Below, one piece after another: positions 44,347-54,618 of a stretch of DNA of 64,000 nucleotides. A model generated the notes under the pieces. That model did not search any database. It saw only the letters and a program-made list of their open reading frames with translations, and was not told where the DNA came from. The translations under genes were made by a program, and so were the position numbers. This DNA comes from Methylomonas sp. ZR1 (lineage in GTDB: Bacteria; Pseudomonadota; Gammaproteobacteria; Methylococcales; Methylomonadaceae), in assembly GCF_013141865.1 (NCBI RefSeq), contig NZ_RCST01000001.1, positions 2,046,001-2,110,000 on the forward strand. Direction: 5' to 3'. Every line of letters starts with the position of its first letter. The stretch's first letter is position 1.

Positions 44347-45963
44347 TTAAAAATGCTCGGTAGGGATACTAGCCGGCGGTGTGCTGAAGGTGTGATATGG
44401 CGCAGGTGAAGGCACGGTCCATTCCAGACTGTGTTTGCTGGCATCTTCCCATACCTCGTCACTGACTTTTTCGCCGGTTCCACCACGAATAGTGTCGATG
44501 ACAATATACACGAACAACAATTGGCTAAAACCGTAGATGAACGCGCCGATACTGGACACCATATTCCAATCAGCAAATTGAATCGCGTAATCGGGGATAC
44601 GACGCGGCATGCCAGCCAAACCCAGAAAATGTTGCGGGAAGAACAAGATGTTTACCGATACGGCTGACAGCCAAAAATGCAGTCTGCCGATTTTCTCGTT
44701 GTACATATTGCCGGTCCATTTAGGCAACCAGAAATAACCTGCCGCCATCAGGATGAAAATAGACGCCGGCACCAAGGTGTAATGAAAGTGAGCAACGATG
44801 AAATAGGTGTCGTGGTATTGGAAATCCACTGGCGCTACCGACATCATCAATCCTGTGAAACCACCCATGGTAAACAGCACGACAAACGCAATCGAAAACA
44901 GCATCGGCGTTTCGAAGGTCATCGAGCCCTTCCACATCGTAGCGGTCCAGTTGAACACTTTTACGCCAGTCGGAATCGCAATCAGCATGGTGGCGTACAT
45001 AAAGTACAACTCACCAGCAACAGGCATACCCACGGTGAACATGTGGTGAGCCCAAACGATGAAAGACAAGAAGGCAATCGCACCAGTCGCATACACCATG
45101 GAGGCATAACCAAACAGCGGCTTACGGGCAAATACCGGAATGATGGTAGACGCCACACCGAAAGTCGGCAGAATCATGACATACACTTCAGGGTGACCGA
45201 AGAACCAGAAAATGTGTTGGTACAATACTGGATCACCACCGCCGGCCGCATCGAAGAAGCTGGTATCGAAGAATTTGTCGGTCAGCAACATGGTTACCGC
45301 ACCGGCAAATACCGGCATGATGGCAATCAACAAGAACGCGGTGATCAACCAAGTCCAGACGAACAATGGCATTTTCATCAAGGTCATGCCAGGCGCGCGC
45401 ATATTAAAAATGGTGGCGATCACATTGATAGCACCCATGATGGATGAGATACCCAACAAATGCACAGAGAAAATAGCGAACGGGAAGGATTTACCGTTTT
45501 GGAAAACCAAGGGCGGATAAAAAGTCCAACCACCCGATGGCGCGCCACCTTCCATGAACAAAGTGCTGGCCAACAACAATACGCCTGCCACCAACATCCA
45601 GAAGCTCATGTTGTTCATCCGTGGCAAGGCCATATCCGGCGCACCGATCATCATCGGAATCATCCAGTTGGCCAAGCCAACGAACGCCGGCATGACGGCG
45701 CCGAACACCATCACCAAAGCATGCATGGTGGTCATGGAGTTAAAGAAGTTTGGATCGACAAATTGCAGGCCAGGCTCGAATAATTCAGAGCGTATAACCA
45801 ATGCCATGGCACCACCGACAAAAAACATTGCCAGACCGAATACCAGATACAAGGTGCCTATATCTTTGTGGTTGGTGGTAAATATCCACCGTAAAACGCC
45901 CTTCTCAGGGCCGTGATCGTGGTGATCGTGATGATCATCATGTTCAGCTACGACAGCAGTCAT
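44347..45963 (-). CDS. ctaD: Cytochrome c oxidase subunit I
   Basis: 538 residues with about 12 helices. It shows the heme-copper oxidase marks: [11 protein letters not shown] with the CuB His and the cross-linked Tyr, WAHHMFTVG with two more CuB His, and [10 protein letters not shown] near the heme His. A His-rich N-terminus ([12 protein letters not shown]) is present. The A-type residues HPEVY and the presence of heme A synthase in the same run fit an aa3 oxidase. It follows ctaC by 53 bases. Confidence 0.97.
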   Translation of the reverse strand: MTAVVAEHDDHHDHHDHGPEKGVLRWIFTTNHKDIGTLYLVFGLAMFFVGGAMALVIRSELFEPGLQFVDPNFFNSMTTMHALVMVFGAVMPAFVGLANWMIPMMIGAPDMALPRMNNMSFWMLVAGVLLLASTLFMEGGAPSGGWTFYPPLVFQNGKSFPFAIFSVHLLGISSIMGAINVIATIFNMRAPGMTLMKMPLFVWTWLITAFLLIAIMPVFAGAVTMLLTDKFFDTSFFDAAGGGDPVLYQHIFWFFGHPEVYVMILPTFGVASTIIPVFARKPLFGYASMVYATGAIAFLSFIVWAHHMFTVGMPVAGELYFMYATMLIAIPTGVKVFNWTATMWKGSMTFETPMLFSIAFVVLFTMGGFTGLMMSVAPVDFQYHDTYFIVAHFHYTLVPASIFILMAAGYFWLPKWTGNMYNEKIGRLHFWLSAVSVNILFFPQHFLGLAGMPRRIPDYAIQFADWNMVSSIGAFIYGFSQLLFVYIVIDTIRGGTGEKVSDEVWEDASKHSLEWTVPSPAPYHTFSTPPASIPTEHF

Positions 45964-46016
45964 ACTTTATACCTCAGCAAAAATTAGAAAATGAGTTCAT
46001 TGCGAAAATCAGTGAA

Positions 46017-47147
46017 TTACTCATCATCGTCCCATTTAGGTGTGATTTTATTAGGCTGAATCTCATCACCCACGTTGTTACCCAATGCCGGCGCGTTTCT
46101 GATGTAAGTGATCAGTTCGGCCAATTCGTCATCCGGCAATTTTTTGAAGGCCGGCATTTTGCTCGTACCTGCCTGAATAAAACCAATCAGCTGATCCATA
46201 TTGCCGGTGACTTTCGCGCTGCCTCGCAAAGCGGGGAACCAACCGGAGATGCCGTTACCATCGATCTGGTGGCAAGCCACGCAGTTTTTCAGATAAACAG
46301 ACTCACCTTTTGCCATCAGCGTGTTGCGGGTTTGGTCGCTCAAGTCAGGTGCTTGGTTCTGTTTCTCCAGAGTCGCTTTCACCCAGGCGTCGTATTGATC
46401 CTGCTCCATCGCCACTACCACCACAGGCATGAAGCCATGGTCTCGACCGCATAGCTCGGTACATTGGCCGCGGTAAGTGCCTGGTTTATCAACTGAAGTC
46501 CAAGCTTCGTTGATAAAACCGGGGTTGGCGTCTTTTTTCCAGCCCAGATCAGGCACCCACCAGGAGTGAATCACGTCGCCAGCAGTAAACAGAAAGCGGA
46601 TTTTCTTACCAACCGGCACCACCAGCGGCTTGTCCACATTCAACAAGTAATTGGGCACGTTACGCGGGTCCATGGAACTGACCCTATGAGTTTTTTCGCT
46701 GGCCTCGTCTAAATGGCTTTCGAAATGCACGCCGCTATCCAGGTATTCATACTCCCAATACCATTGTTTACCGGTGACTTTAATGCTCATCTCTGAGTCC
46801 TGCACCTTGTCCAAATCGATTACGGCTTTGGTGGCAGGAATCGCCATACCCACCAGAATCAGGGTGGGTATGATGGTCCAGATGATCTCAACAGTCGTAT
46901 TCTCATGAAACTGCTCGGCTTTATGGCCCTTTGATTTACGATGATGATAAATCGAGTAAAACATAGTGCCGAACACCGCGATCCCAATAAACACGCAGAT
47001 CCACAGAATCAGCATGTGCAAATCGTAGAGCTCGTTACTGAGTTGCGTCACGCCCTTCATCAGGTTGAGTGTATAGTCCGCATGCGCAGTCCCCAAGCCT
47101 AAAGCCATCAGGACTAAACAAGCGAGCAGTTGCTTTGTTTTCTTCAC
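46017..47147 (-). CDS. ctaC: Cytochrome c oxidase subunit II with C-terminal cytochrome c domain
   Basis: 376 residues: a signal peptide (cut near GTAHA), two helices, and a cupredoxin CuA domain with CTELCGRDHGFMP holding the Cys, His and Met ligands. An extra cytochrome c domain with CVACH near residue 290 follows. The fused cytochrome makes it a caa3-like subunit II that can take electrons directly. It is the first gene of the oxidase run. Confidence 0.95.
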   Translation of the reverse strand: MKKTKQLLACLVLMALGLGTAHADYTLNLMKGVTQLSNELYDLHMLILWICVFIGIAVFGTMFYSIYHHRKSKGHKAEQFHENTTVEIIWTIIPTLILVGMAIPATKAVIDLDKVQDSEMSIKVTGKQWYWEYEYLDSGVHFESHLDEASEKTHRVSSMDPRNVPNYLLNVDKPLVVPVGKKIRFLFTAGDVIHSWWVPDLGWKKDANPGFINEAWTSVDKPGTYRGQCTELCGRDHGFMPVVVVAMEQDQYDAWVKATLEKQNQAPDLSDQTRNTLMAKGESVYLKNCVACHQIDGNGISGWFPALRGSAKVTGNMDQLIGFIQAGTSKMPAFKKLPDDELAELITYIRNAPALGNNVGDEIQPNKITPKWDDDE

Positions 47148-47242
47148 GGAGCAGCCTCCCCATTGGTAGTTATAAACTTGTATGCGTTATATCTTCGTAA
47201 TATCGTCGCAAGACCCTTTAACCGGCGAACAATTCCATTTAC

Positions 47243-47254
47243 TGATAATTATCA
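47243..47254. promoter_or_regulatory. 12-bp palindrome TGATAATTATCA upstream of ctaC
   Basis: It lies 96-107 bases before the ctaC start and contains GATAAT in both directions, the half-site found in Fur boxes. A full 19-base Fur box is not present. It could also be a chance AT-rich palindrome. Confidence 0.25.
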
Positions 47255-47331
47255 TAAATTAACTGGGCAATTTTAACCCATGACTCACCCACAAACCAGA
47301 AGAGGTTTTCCCGTTTGTAAAAAATACACAT

Positions 47332-47369
47332 AAAAAAGGCTTGGGAGCATCGCTGCTCGCAAGCCTTTT
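47332..47369 (-). terminator. Terminator of the bacteriohemerythrin gene
   Basis: AAAAGGCTTG (47335-47344) pairs with CAAGCCTTTT (47360-47369), with an inner GGAGC/GCTCG helix. On the minus strand TTTTTT follows. It lies 31 bases past the hemerythrin stop. Confidence 0.85.
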
Positions 47370-47400
47370 GTTGCGTAATAGAGACAGATTTATGCTGTCA

Positions 47401-47796
47401 TTACTTCAATGCTTCAGAATACGCCATGTCGAATTTAGGAATATGGCTATCCAACCAGCTTTTGACCAATTGCCCCACGTCTTCGGTGACTTCGGCTTCG
47501 CCAGCATGAAATTTTTTCTGTAAATCCGCGCAGATACCGATCAACGCTTCGTGCTCGGCTTTGTGCCTATCATAACCAGCAAAGCCCTTTGCCACCATTT
47601 CCTTTTCTTCGTGAGCAAAGTGATCAACCACATAGGCAATCAGTGCATCCAGCGAAGCGCCAACGGTTGCGCGCGCGGCGCCGCCCGTGGCTTCATCGTA
47701 CAGTTTATTCAGCAAACCGAACAAGGTTTGGTGCTCTTGGTCGGCAAATCCGACATTAGTGCCATATTGAGCCGCAGTCCAAGTAATTAAAGCCAT
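47401..47796 (-). CDS. Bacteriohemerythrin
   Basis: 131 residues, the usual single-domain length, no signal peptide. Di-iron ligands are visible: His in DQEHQTLFGLL, HFAHEEKEM with a Glu, HKAEHEALI, and DSHIPKFD near the end. It binds O2 reversibly. In Methylococcus a close relative is known and proposed to carry O2 to membrane methane monooxygenase. AGGAG lies 8 bases before the ATG. A perfect FNR-type site 64 bases upstream suggests induction when oxygen is low. It has its own terminator. Confidence 0.93.
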   Translation of the reverse strand: MALITWTAAQYGTNVGFADQEHQTLFGLLNKLYDEATGGAARATVGASLDALIAYVVDHFAHEEKEMVAKGFAGYDRHKAEHEALIGICADLQKKFHAGEAEVTEDVGQLVKSWLDSHIPKFDMAYSEALK

Positions 47797-47850
47797 ATAA
47801 CGTCTCCTGGTTGTTTTTGTAATGGAGTCGTCATTTTGAACATCTGCTCT

Positions 47851-48546
47851 TCATTTTTTTTGATTTACATCAACTTTTTGCCAGTTTGGCAAACTCAATT
47901 TAGCCGCCAACAACTCAAAATCACCGGCAGCCGAAAACGGCAAAATCCCCAATAGAGGCGCATCCAGACGCTCACGTAAATACGTTAGATTACCGTCAAA
48001 ACCCGGCATAGCCTGATCAATTTGCACCGCCACCCAACCGGCACAAGACAAGCCGGCCTGATGTATGGCCGACATAGTCAAGCGCGCGTGATTGATACAA
48101 CCCAGCCTGACACCCACCACCAGAATCACCGGCAAACGCAAGGCTTGCGCCAGACCGGCGTTGTCCAAAACCCCGCTCATTGGCGAATACCAACCGCCTG
48201 CACCCTCGACCAGCACCACATCAGCCCGTTGTTGTAAGCGGGTAAATCCATCCGAAATAACATCCACTGAAACATCCACACCACCGCAAGCCAAATGGGG
48301 AGATATTGCCGCTTCAAAAGCGTAGGGGTTGATTTGCCGGTATTCCAGTGACACCGAAGCGTATTGCTGCATCAGTAGCGCATCGGAATTTTTCAGCATT
48401 CCGTTATGCCATTCACAGCCGGCGGCCACCGGCTTCATCCCCACCGTACTCAAGCCTTGCATTTGCAGGTAGCGCATCAAGGCAATCGTCGCCCAGGTTT
48501 TGCCGACGTTAGTATCCGTACCGGTAATGAAGAACGCGGATTTCAT
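47851..48546 (-). CDS. bioD: Dethiobiotin synthetase
   Basis: 231 residues. The P-loop GTDTNVGKTWATIAL and the motifs GMKPVAAGCE and VEGAGGWYSPM are diagnostic. It closes the ureido ring, giving dethiobiotin from DAPA, CO2 and ATP. It overlaps bioC by ATGA and ends the operon. Its last codons contain the FNR-type site for the next gene. Confidence 0.95.
   Translation of the reverse strand: MKSAFFITGTDTNVGKTWATIALMRYLQMQGLSTVGMKPVAAGCEWHNGMLKNSDALLMQQYASVSLEYRQINPYAFEAAISPHLACGGVDVSVDVISDGFTRLQQRADVVLVEGAGGWYSPMSGVLDNAGLAQALRLPVILVVGVRLGCINHARLTMSAIHQAGLSCAGWVAVQIDQAMPGFDGNLTYLRERLDAPLLGILPFSAAGDFELLAAKLSLPNWQKVDVNQKK
47860..47873 (-). promoter_or_regulatory. Perfect FNR/ANR box inside the bioD 3' end
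   Basis: TTGATTTACATCAA matches the FNR consensus TTGAT-N4-ATCAA exactly. Its centre is 41.5 bases before a predicted start at 47825, with CAAAAT as a possible -10 (47838-47833). This is the class II activator geometry, aimed at the bacteriohemerythrin gene. Confidence 0.7.
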
Positions 48547-49331
48547 AACCTTGCCCGCACGACAATAATTTCATAGCTGGCCACTACTTCACCGCCTACC
48601 ATACTGTTCTCGTAGCGCCGAATCATGCGCTGCAATTGCGAACGGGTGGTGGGTCGCCGATTTCTGGCATCGCTAACATTATGCGCCCCCAGGTCTTTTA
48701 GCTCATGCATCAAAGCCAGTACCGTGGGGTAAGATAAACGATACATCACAGTATCCACATCAACCCGCCCAAAACCAGCAGCCCTTAAAAAACCGCCAAT
48801 CTGCCCCGCACTATAAAAATCGTTAACATGAACAAAGTCGTCGACACCAGTCCAAGCGGCTTTCAATTCTTTTAAGGTTTCCGGACCGAAGGTTGAAAAT
48901 ACCAGCTGCCCATCCTGACGCAATAATCGCCGCACATCGGCAAATACCGCCGGCAAGTCCTGACACCACTGCACGGCTAGATTCGAATAAACTTGTTGCA
49001 GACTGTTATCCGCAAAAGGTAGTTTTTCGGCATCGGCACAAACATATTCTACCGATACAGCACCGTTGTTCCGTCGCGACGCTTGCAGCATGGGCAATGC
49101 AATATCCAATGCCAAACAAGACTGATTCAGCCCATCTAACGGCAAACTTCGCGTCAAAAAACCGGTGCCGCACCCAATATCCAGCACCCAGCCCGGTGCG
49201 GATTGCAACGGATATTTTTGCAGCAGGGCTAATCCCACCTGGCGTTGCAACATCGCCGCCGAATCATAACTCCCAGCCGCCGCCGCAAACGAATGCCTAA
49301 TTTTGGCTTTATCCAACACGGCAAAACTCAT
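48543..49331 (-). CDS. bioC: Malonyl-ACP O-methyltransferase
   Basis: 262 residues. It is a class I SAM methyltransferase with motif I VLDIGCGTGFLTRSL and later CADAEKLPFADNSLQQVYSN. BioC methylates malonyl-ACP so that fatty acid synthesis can build the pimeloyl chain of biotin. It overlaps bioH and bioD by ATGA on either side. Confidence 0.94.
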   Translation of the reverse strand: MSFAVLDKAKIRHSFAAAAGSYDSAAMLQRQVGLALLQKYPLQSAPGWVLDIGCGTGFLTRSLPLDGLNQSCLALDIALPMLQASRRNNGAVSVEYVCADAEKLPFADNSLQQVYSNLAVQWCQDLPAVFADVRRLLRQDGQLVFSTFGPETLKELKAAWTGVDDFVHVNDFYSAGQIGGFLRAAGFGRVDVDTVMYRLSYPTVLALMHELKDLGAHNVSDARNRRPTTRSQLQRMIRRYENSMVGGEVVASYEIIVVRARL

Positions 49332-50089
49332 TCAGCCGCAGCAACGATGTCGCATAACTGCTGGGCGTGCGATAAAAAAGGCACATGTCCGGCATTTGCC
49401 AGCAGATGCAGTTTGACGCGCGAATTTAAAGTTTTTACAGCTTGCCCGGTTTGTACCGGAATCAAAGTATCTTTATCGCCTTGCATGACCGTGGTCGGAC
49501 AGCGCAAGCCCACCACGGACTTGCGCAAATCGCTATTTTTCAGAATTTGCAAACCACCCTGCAACGCATCGCGCGCCGGCGCATCGCACTCATGTACTGC
49601 CAAGCGCAATTTCTGTAACAACTGCCGGCTTTCCGGCAAGCCCTGAACTTGCAAACCCAAAAAGCGCTGCAAGGTCAATTTCGTGTCATCGCTAAGTTGG
49701 GCAACAAAACCATCCAACACTTCCGGCCTCACTCCCGGCCAATCGGCAGTTTTGACAAATTTAGGATTGCCGGACAGCAAAAACAACGACCGCACTCGGT
49801 CCGGACGGCGCGCCGCCATATCCAAAGCCACCGTCGCGCCCAGCGACCAACCCAACACGCTAAAGCGATTGACCGGAATCGCATCGAATAAAGCGGACGT
49901 AATAGCCGACAGGTCATATGCATCCAAACCGGCACTGCGGCCGTGACCGGGTAAATCCAGGCAAATCACCTGGCGATGCCGAGCCAGTTGCCTGGCAAAC
50001 TCGCGCCAAATACCGCTATGCATCGCCCAACCGTGCAGCATGACCAACGGTAATCCCCGGCCGTATATTTCTCTATGAATACCGGTCAT
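49328..50089 (-). CDS. bioH: Pimeloyl-ACP methyl ester esterase
   Basis: 253 residues from the ATG at 50089, which overlaps the bioF stop as ATGA; the frame extends to 50215 but that part lies inside bioF. It is an alpha/beta hydrolase with the nucleophile elbow [21 protein letters not shown] near the oxyanion hole, and a catalytic His in [11 protein letters not shown]. It cuts the methyl ester to end pimelate chain synthesis. In E. coli bioH lies apart from the operon; here it is inside it. Confidence 0.93.
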   Translation of the reverse strand: MTGIHREIYGRGLPLVMLHGWAMHSGIWREFARQLARHRQVICLDLPGHGRSAGLDAYDLSAITSALFDAIPVNRFSVLGWSLGATVALDMAARRPDRVRSLFLLSGNPKFVKTADWPGVRPEVLDGFVAQLSDDTKLTLQRFLGLQVQGLPESRQLLQKLRLAVHECDAPARDALQGGLQILKNSDLRKSVVGLRCPTTVMQGDKDTLIPVQTGQAVKTLNSRVKLHLLANAGHVPFLSHAQQLCDIVAAAE

Positions 50090-51246
50090 GGCAAAGCCTT
50101 GGCCAATGCATACAGTAACGCATCGACCTTCTGTTCTGTGTGATTGGCGGAAAAAGTGATCCGCAAGCGCGCACTGCCGGCCGGCACGGTCGGCGGCCGA
50201 ATCGCACTGACCCAAAATCCTTGCTCCAGCAAGCGCTGGCTGGCCGCCACGGTTTGGCCGCTGTCGCCAATCAGAACAGGTTGAATCGCGGTAAAAGAGT
50301 CCATTAGTCGCAGGCCTTGTTGTTGCGCACCTTGCCGGAAACGGGAGATTAGATTTTGCAGCTGTTCGCGGCGCCAGGACTCAGCTTGCAGCAAACGCAG
50401 ACTGGCGCGAGTCGCCTCGGCAACAGCCGCCGGCAAGGCGGTGGTGAAGACATAACTCCGAGCTTTTTGAATCAGCATCTCGATCAAATCCTCGGAACCG
50501 GCCACGAAGGCGCCGAAGGTCCCAAATGCCTTGCCCAAAGTCCCAATCAGAATGGGTACGTCATCCTGACTCAAACCGAAATGCTCGACAATGCCGCCGC
50601 CGTTTTTACCGAGTACGCCAAAACCATGGGCATCGTCGATCAGTAAGCCGGCATGATGTTGTTCGGCCAACTCGACCATCGCCGGCAGCGGCGCCAAATC
50701 GCCGTCCATACTGAATACACCGTCGCTGACCACCAAAGCCTTGCCGGCGGCAGTAGACAACTTGGCTCGTAAGTCCTCGACCTCCACGTGTCGATAGCGC
50801 TGAAAACGCGCCCGTGACAACAGACCGCCGTCCAACAGAGAAGCGTGATTCAAACGGTCCTCCAGCACTGTATCGCCGCGACCCAACAATGCCGAAATCA
50901 CGCCGAGATTGGCCATATAACCGGTCGAAAATAGCAAGGCTCGTTCCCTTCCGGTAAATGCCGCCAATTCTTCTTCCAAACCATGATGCGCGCTACTGTG
51001 ACCGCAAATCAGATGCGCGGAACCGCTGCCGACGCCGTAGCGATCGACGCCGGCCTTAAACGCAGCAGCAACCTCGGGATGATTGGCCAGCCCCAGATAA
51101 TCGTTACTGCAAAAATTGATCAGCTGCCGGCCATCGACATTCAGCGTAATGCCTTGCGGACCATCGACTACCCGGCGGCGCCGATACAGGTTATCGCGCT
51201 CCAGTTGCCGCAGTTGGCCGGCAAAATCGTAGAAATTATTGGCCAT
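50086..51246 (-). CDS. bioF: 8-amino-7-oxononanoate synthase
   Basis: 386 residues. It is a PLP enzyme of the alpha-oxoamine synthase family, joining pimeloyl-ACP and alanine. Marks are the N-terminal [16 protein letters not shown], the central [16 protein letters not shown] and the PLP Lys in [13 protein letters not shown]. It overlaps bioB by one base (TAATG). The bioA aminotransferase that would follow in the pathway is not in the window. Confidence 0.95.
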   Translation of the reverse strand: MANNFYDFAGQLRQLERDNLYRRRRVVDGPQGITLNVDGRQLINFCSNDYLGLANHPEVAAAFKAGVDRYGVGSGSAHLICGHSSAHHGLEEELAAFTGRERALLFSTGYMANLGVISALLGRGDTVLEDRLNHASLLDGGLLSRARFQRYRHVEVEDLRAKLSTAAGKALVVSDGVFSMDGDLAPLPAMVELAEQHHAGLLIDDAHGFGVLGKNGGGIVEHFGLSQDDVPILIGTLGKAFGTFGAFVAGSEDLIEMLIQKARSYVFTTALPAAVAEATRASLRLLQAESWRREQLQNLISRFRQGAQQQGLRLMDSFTAIQPVLIGDSGQTVAASQRLLEQGFWVSAIRPPTVPAGSARLRITFSANHTEQKVDALLYALAKALP

Positions 51247-52235
51247 TAGGCGTAGGTGGAACCGCCCATTTTAACGCCCAAGCGCTCAAACAACTGCTGG
51301 TCGTGGTTAGTCATCGGGTTATCGGTGGTCAGCAGTTTATCGCCATAGAAAATCGAGTTGGCGCCGGCCAGGAAACACAAAGCCTGCATCTCGTCGCTCA
51401 TCGCTTTCCGTCCCGCCGACAAGCGTACCCGCGACTGCGGCATTAGAATTCTGGCCACGGCGATGGTACGCACAAACACGATAGGATCCAGCGCTTCGGT
51501 GCCGTGCAGAGGCGTACCTTCCACCTGCACCAACATATTGATAGGGACGCTTTCCGGATGCTTGGGCATATTCGCCAGTTGCAACAACAATTTGGCGCGG
51601 TCGGTTGCCGACTCGCCCATCCCGACAATCCCGCCGCAACACACATTGATGCCGGCGTCGCGTACCCGTTCCAAAGTATCCAGGCGATCCTGATAAGTGC
51701 GAGTAGTGATGATTTCGGAATAGTAATCTTCGGAGGTGTCCAGATTGTGGTTGTAATAATCCAGGCCGCCGTCCTTCAAAGCTTGCGTTTGTTTATCGCT
51801 GAGCATACCTAGCGTTACGCAAGTTTCCATACCCAGCGCTTTCACGCCCTGCACCATTTCCACGACTCTTTCGATGTCTCTGTCCTTCGGACTACGCCAA
51901 GCCGCACCCATGCAAAACCGCGACGCGCCCTGCTCCTTGGCTTGCTGCGCGGCTTTTAAGACGGCGTCAACCGGCATCAAAGCTTCCGGATTTAAATCGG
52001 AGTCGTAGCGCGCACTTTGCGGGCAATAGCCGCAATCCTCGGAGCAGGAACCGGTTTTGATGCTCAACAAACTGCTCACCTGGATCTCGTTGGGATCGAA
52101 ATACACCCTGTGCACGCTTTGCGCCTGAAAAATCAAATCGTTAAACGGTAGCGCCAGCAAAGCTTCGACTTCGTGTAATTGCCAATCGTGACGGATGGTG
52201 GCCTTTGATTCCAAGGGTTTCTGGCTTGCAGACAT
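51246..52235 (-). CDS. bioB: Biotin synthase
   Basis: 329 residues. It is a radical SAM enzyme with the 4Fe-4S motif [10 protein letters not shown] and the 2Fe-2S ligand region CVTLGM, and it inserts sulfur into dethiobiotin. It is first in bioB-F-H-C-D. GGAG lies 9 bases before the ATG. A candidate BirA operator lies 49-81 bases upstream. Confidence 0.96.
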   Translation of the reverse strand: MSASQKPLESKATIRHDWQLHEVEALLALPFNDLIFQAQSVHRVYFDPNEIQVSSLLSIKTGSCSEDCGYCPQSARYDSDLNPEALMPVDAVLKAAQQAKEQGASRFCMGAAWRSPKDRDIERVVEMVQGVKALGMETCVTLGMLSDKQTQALKDGGLDYYNHNLDTSEDYYSEIITTRTYQDRLDTLERVRDAGINVCCGGIVGMGESATDRAKLLLQLANMPKHPESVPINMLVQVEGTPLHGTEALDPIVFVRTIAVARILMPQSRVRLSAGRKAMSDEMQALCFLAGANSIFYGDKLLTTDNPMTNHDQQLFERLGVKMGGSTYA

Positions 52236-52283
52236 TCTGATAATCTCCGAAAAGTGAGGACAAAACCGGCGTCGGACACCGAC

Positions 52284-52316
52284 TCATCAACCTGTATTTA
52301 AAATTATGGTAAACAA
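52284..52316 (-). promoter_or_regulatory. Candidate BirA operator between bioB and comF
   Basis: On the minus strand TTGTTTACC (52316-52308), 15 bases, then GGTTGATGA (52292-52284). The E. coli-type site is TTGTAAACC-N14-16-GGTTTACAA; the arms match at 7 of 9 and 6 of 9 positions with correct spacing. A BirA with a DNA-binding domain is encoded at 19458-20447. The site overlaps the comF start codon. Confidence 0.45.
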
Positions 52317-53007
52317 CTGGCTGAACATTATACAGAAGAAATTGCTGCCGCCACGTTGCGTGTTATGCGCAAGCCCGGGATGCGGCGATTTAGATTTGTG
52401 CCTGGGCTGCTTGACCGACCTGCCGCGCAATCTTTCGTGCTGCTACCGTTGCGGAGAACATTTCGAGACCGCGATTGATATGCCGCAACTCTGTGGCCGC
52501 TGCCTGAAAAAATCGCCGACCTTCGACGAGACCTATGCGCCGTTTTTATACCAAAGCCAGATGCGCTATTTGATCGGCCAATTAAAGTTTGCCAACGATT
52601 ACAAAAACGCCCGCTTAATCGCGGCCCTGCTGGCCGAGCATATTGCCGATAGCGCGGAGCTGCCGGATTGTCTGTTACCCGTACCGTTACATCCCAAGCG
52701 TTACCGCGAACGCGGCTTCAATCAATCGATAGAAATTGCCCGGCATTTATCCCGGCAGCTCCGCATTCCGCTGGATTTGTATAGCTGCGTTCGCCAGCGC
52801 GATACCGGCCACCAAACCGGCTTACCTGCCAAGCAACGCCGGAAAAACATGCGCCTGGCTTTCAAGATTGTTAAGCCACTGACGTTTCAACATATTGCAA
52901 TCATTGACGATGTCATGACCACCGGCGCCACTGCCTCGGCGCTGGCCGCCACGCTAAAACAAGCCGGAGTCGGTAAAGTCGATGTATGGGTTTGCGCGCG
53001 AGCCTAA
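52306..53007 (+). CDS. ComF-family phosphoribosyltransferase-like protein
   Basis: 233 residues. The N-terminus has a Cys-rich zinc finger (CVLCASPGC, CYRCGEHF, CGRC). The C-terminal part is a PRTase-like domain with the PRPP loop IAIIDDVMTTGATASAL. In competent bacteria ComF helps take up DNA; in E. coli the homologue GntX/ComF lies beside bioH. It is divergent from the biotin operon and shares its control region. Role in this organism is not shown. Confidence 0.9.
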   Translation: MVNNWLNIIQKKLLPPRCVLCASPGCGDLDLCLGCLTDLPRNLSCCYRCGEHFETAIDMPQLCGRCLKKSPTFDETYAPFLYQSQMRYLIGQLKFANDYKNARLIAALLAEHIADSAELPDCLLPVPLHPKRYRERGFNQSIEIARHLSRQLRIPLDLYSCVRQRDTGHQTGLPAKQRRKNMRLAFKIVKPLTFQHIAIIDDVMTTGATASALAATLKQAGVGKVDVWVCARA

Positions 53008-53016
53008 AATACCGTC

Positions 53017-54618
53017 TTAATTATCCCGGACGGCCGAGGCGGCCAGCGGTAAACCGGAATTTTGCAAGGCATTAAGAGTGGTCAGCAACTTTTCACGCCG
53101 CGAACCCAACAGCTGAAAACCGTGCATCAGCATCGTGATTTCATCCTGCAAATTGTGTTGATCGACGCCCATGACATTTAAAGCCTCGACCGCCGACGCC
53201 AGCGCCAACTCGTGCCGACTTTGGTAAGGCCGTTTAAAGCGGGTCTGAAAGCCGTCCCGCAATTTTTGCAGCAATTCTTCGAAATGCTGTTCGGTGAAAT
53301 CGTCGGCCTGCATGCGTTCCAGCAACATCTGCTCGGCATCGAATACCTCGGTGTGAAAAGCCTGCCGATAAGCCGCGCATAATTGTTCCACCAAATTTTT
53401 ATGCTGTTCTTGCTGTCCTTGCAGTTGCGCCACCAATCGCGCCGCATTTTCTTCCAGGCTGAACATTGGCCGTTGATAACGCATCGCATGCAAAGCCTCC
53501 AGCGTCGCCACCAATTCAATCAATCTGGGCTCGGCATAATTTTCGGTTTCCAGCCAGCGATAAAACAGCGGCTTGAAGGCATTCGGAAAACGGCCGAATT
53601 GCTCGCAGTAGGTTTCTACAAATTCGCCGATAAAGCGTTCCAGCGCCGGTTGATCGAGCAGTTGCTGCTTCATCGCCAACAACAACCTCCGACTCAACTC
53701 ACTGATACTCATTTCCGCTCTATCAGCAGGACTTAGCGCGTTAACCGGCTCAGCATCGGCATCATCACCCACAATTTGCCTGGTCGGCGTAGCACTTAAC
53801 AGCCTTTGCCAGTACTCCACCAACCCGGTACCTGCGGTTTCGCACCCGATGTGCTTGATAATATTGTCCGCCAAGGCCAACAAACAGCGACTGGCCGGGG
53901 AATTGACAGCCAAATCCACAACCGACATCTGTAAAGCCACGGCTTTGGGCAGATTCTCGTCGCGAATCACAAAGCCGCCGTACTCCACTTTCAATTTCAA
54001 GCATTTTTCCGCCACGGCGGCAAACCGCCGATAGGTATCGGTCGCAGCCGGGTAATCCACGGCCTGATTGACCACGACGCGCAGGCTGCCCGTATACTGG
54101 CGGGTATTCAAAGACTTCAGCAGCGCAAAGGCATCGGTTAGCGCCGCAGGATCACCGCTGACCACTAAAAAAGTTGATTGCGCCAATTCGATAAAGCGCA
54201 ACAGCGTTTCGGTATGCGTCGCAGCCGTGTCGATCAAAAAATAATCGAATTGCGTTTCCAGATCCGCCAACGCAGCCGCCAGCCTATGTGTCTGCTCGGC
54301 GGAGACCGGCGCACCACCCATTAGATGCGCAGCTGACACGACGCCAACACCGTCGCCGGTTTTCAGCAACACCTCAGCAATGGCCTTTTCACCGCGTAAC
54401 ACCTGCTCCAGGCGATGTGCCGGCCGCAGCCCGAGCAATGTATTGATATTGGACAAGCCGGTATCGACATCGACTACGCAGACCCGCTTGCCGCGCAAAG
54501 CCATTGCCGCCGCTACATTAGCCACCACACTGGTTTTACCGACGCCGCTCTTGGCACCGGCAAACACGATAAGGTGCGGTTTTGATGGGCCCTGTTCTGA
54601 GATATATAAACTGTCCAT
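53017..54618 (-). CDS. MinD/ParA-type ATPase with unknown C-terminal domain
   Basis: 533 residues. Residues about 1-260 are a MinD/FlhG-like ATPase: deviant Walker A GAKSGVGKTSVVAN at about 21-34, VVDVDTGLSNINTLLGL, and FDYFLIDTAA. It resembles FlhG in its loops, but no flagellar genes adjoin. Residues about 290-533 are a helical region rich in Gln, Glu and Leu (QQEQHKNLVEQLCAAYRQAF) that I do not recognise. No amphipathic MinD membrane tail is seen at the C-terminus. It ends 9 bases from comF and faces the H4MPT genes. It may position a surface or cell-pole structure; inference. Confidence 0.8.
   Translation of the reverse strand: MDSLYISEQGPSKPHLIVFAGAKSGVGKTSVVANVAAAMALRGKRVCVVDVDTGLSNINTLLGLRPAHRLEQVLRGEKAIAEVLLKTGDGVGVVSAAHLMGGAPVSAEQTHRLAAALADLETQFDYFLIDTAATHTETLLRFIELAQSTFLVVSGDPAALTDAFALLKSLNTRQYTGSLRVVVNQAVDYPAATDTYRRFAAVAEKCLKLKVEYGGFVIRDENLPKAVALQMSVVDLAVNSPASRCLLALADNIIKHIGCETAGTGLVEYWQRLLSATPTRQIVGDDADAEPVNALSPADRAEMSISELSRRLLLAMKQQLLDQPALERFIGEFVETYCEQFGRFPNAFKPLFYRWLETENYAEPRLIELVATLEALHAMRYQRPMFSLEENAARLVAQLQGQQEQHKNLVEQLCAAYRQAFHTEVFDAEQMLLERMQADDFTEQHFEELLQKLRDGFQTRFKRPYQSRHELALASAVEALNVMGVDQHNLQDEITMLMHGFQLLGSRREKLLTTLNALQNSGLPLAASAVRDN

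Noticed and set aside
45212..45520. Long plus-strand frames across ctaD, bepA, spoT and recG regions
   Set aside because: They are shadows of strongly conserved genes on the real strand.
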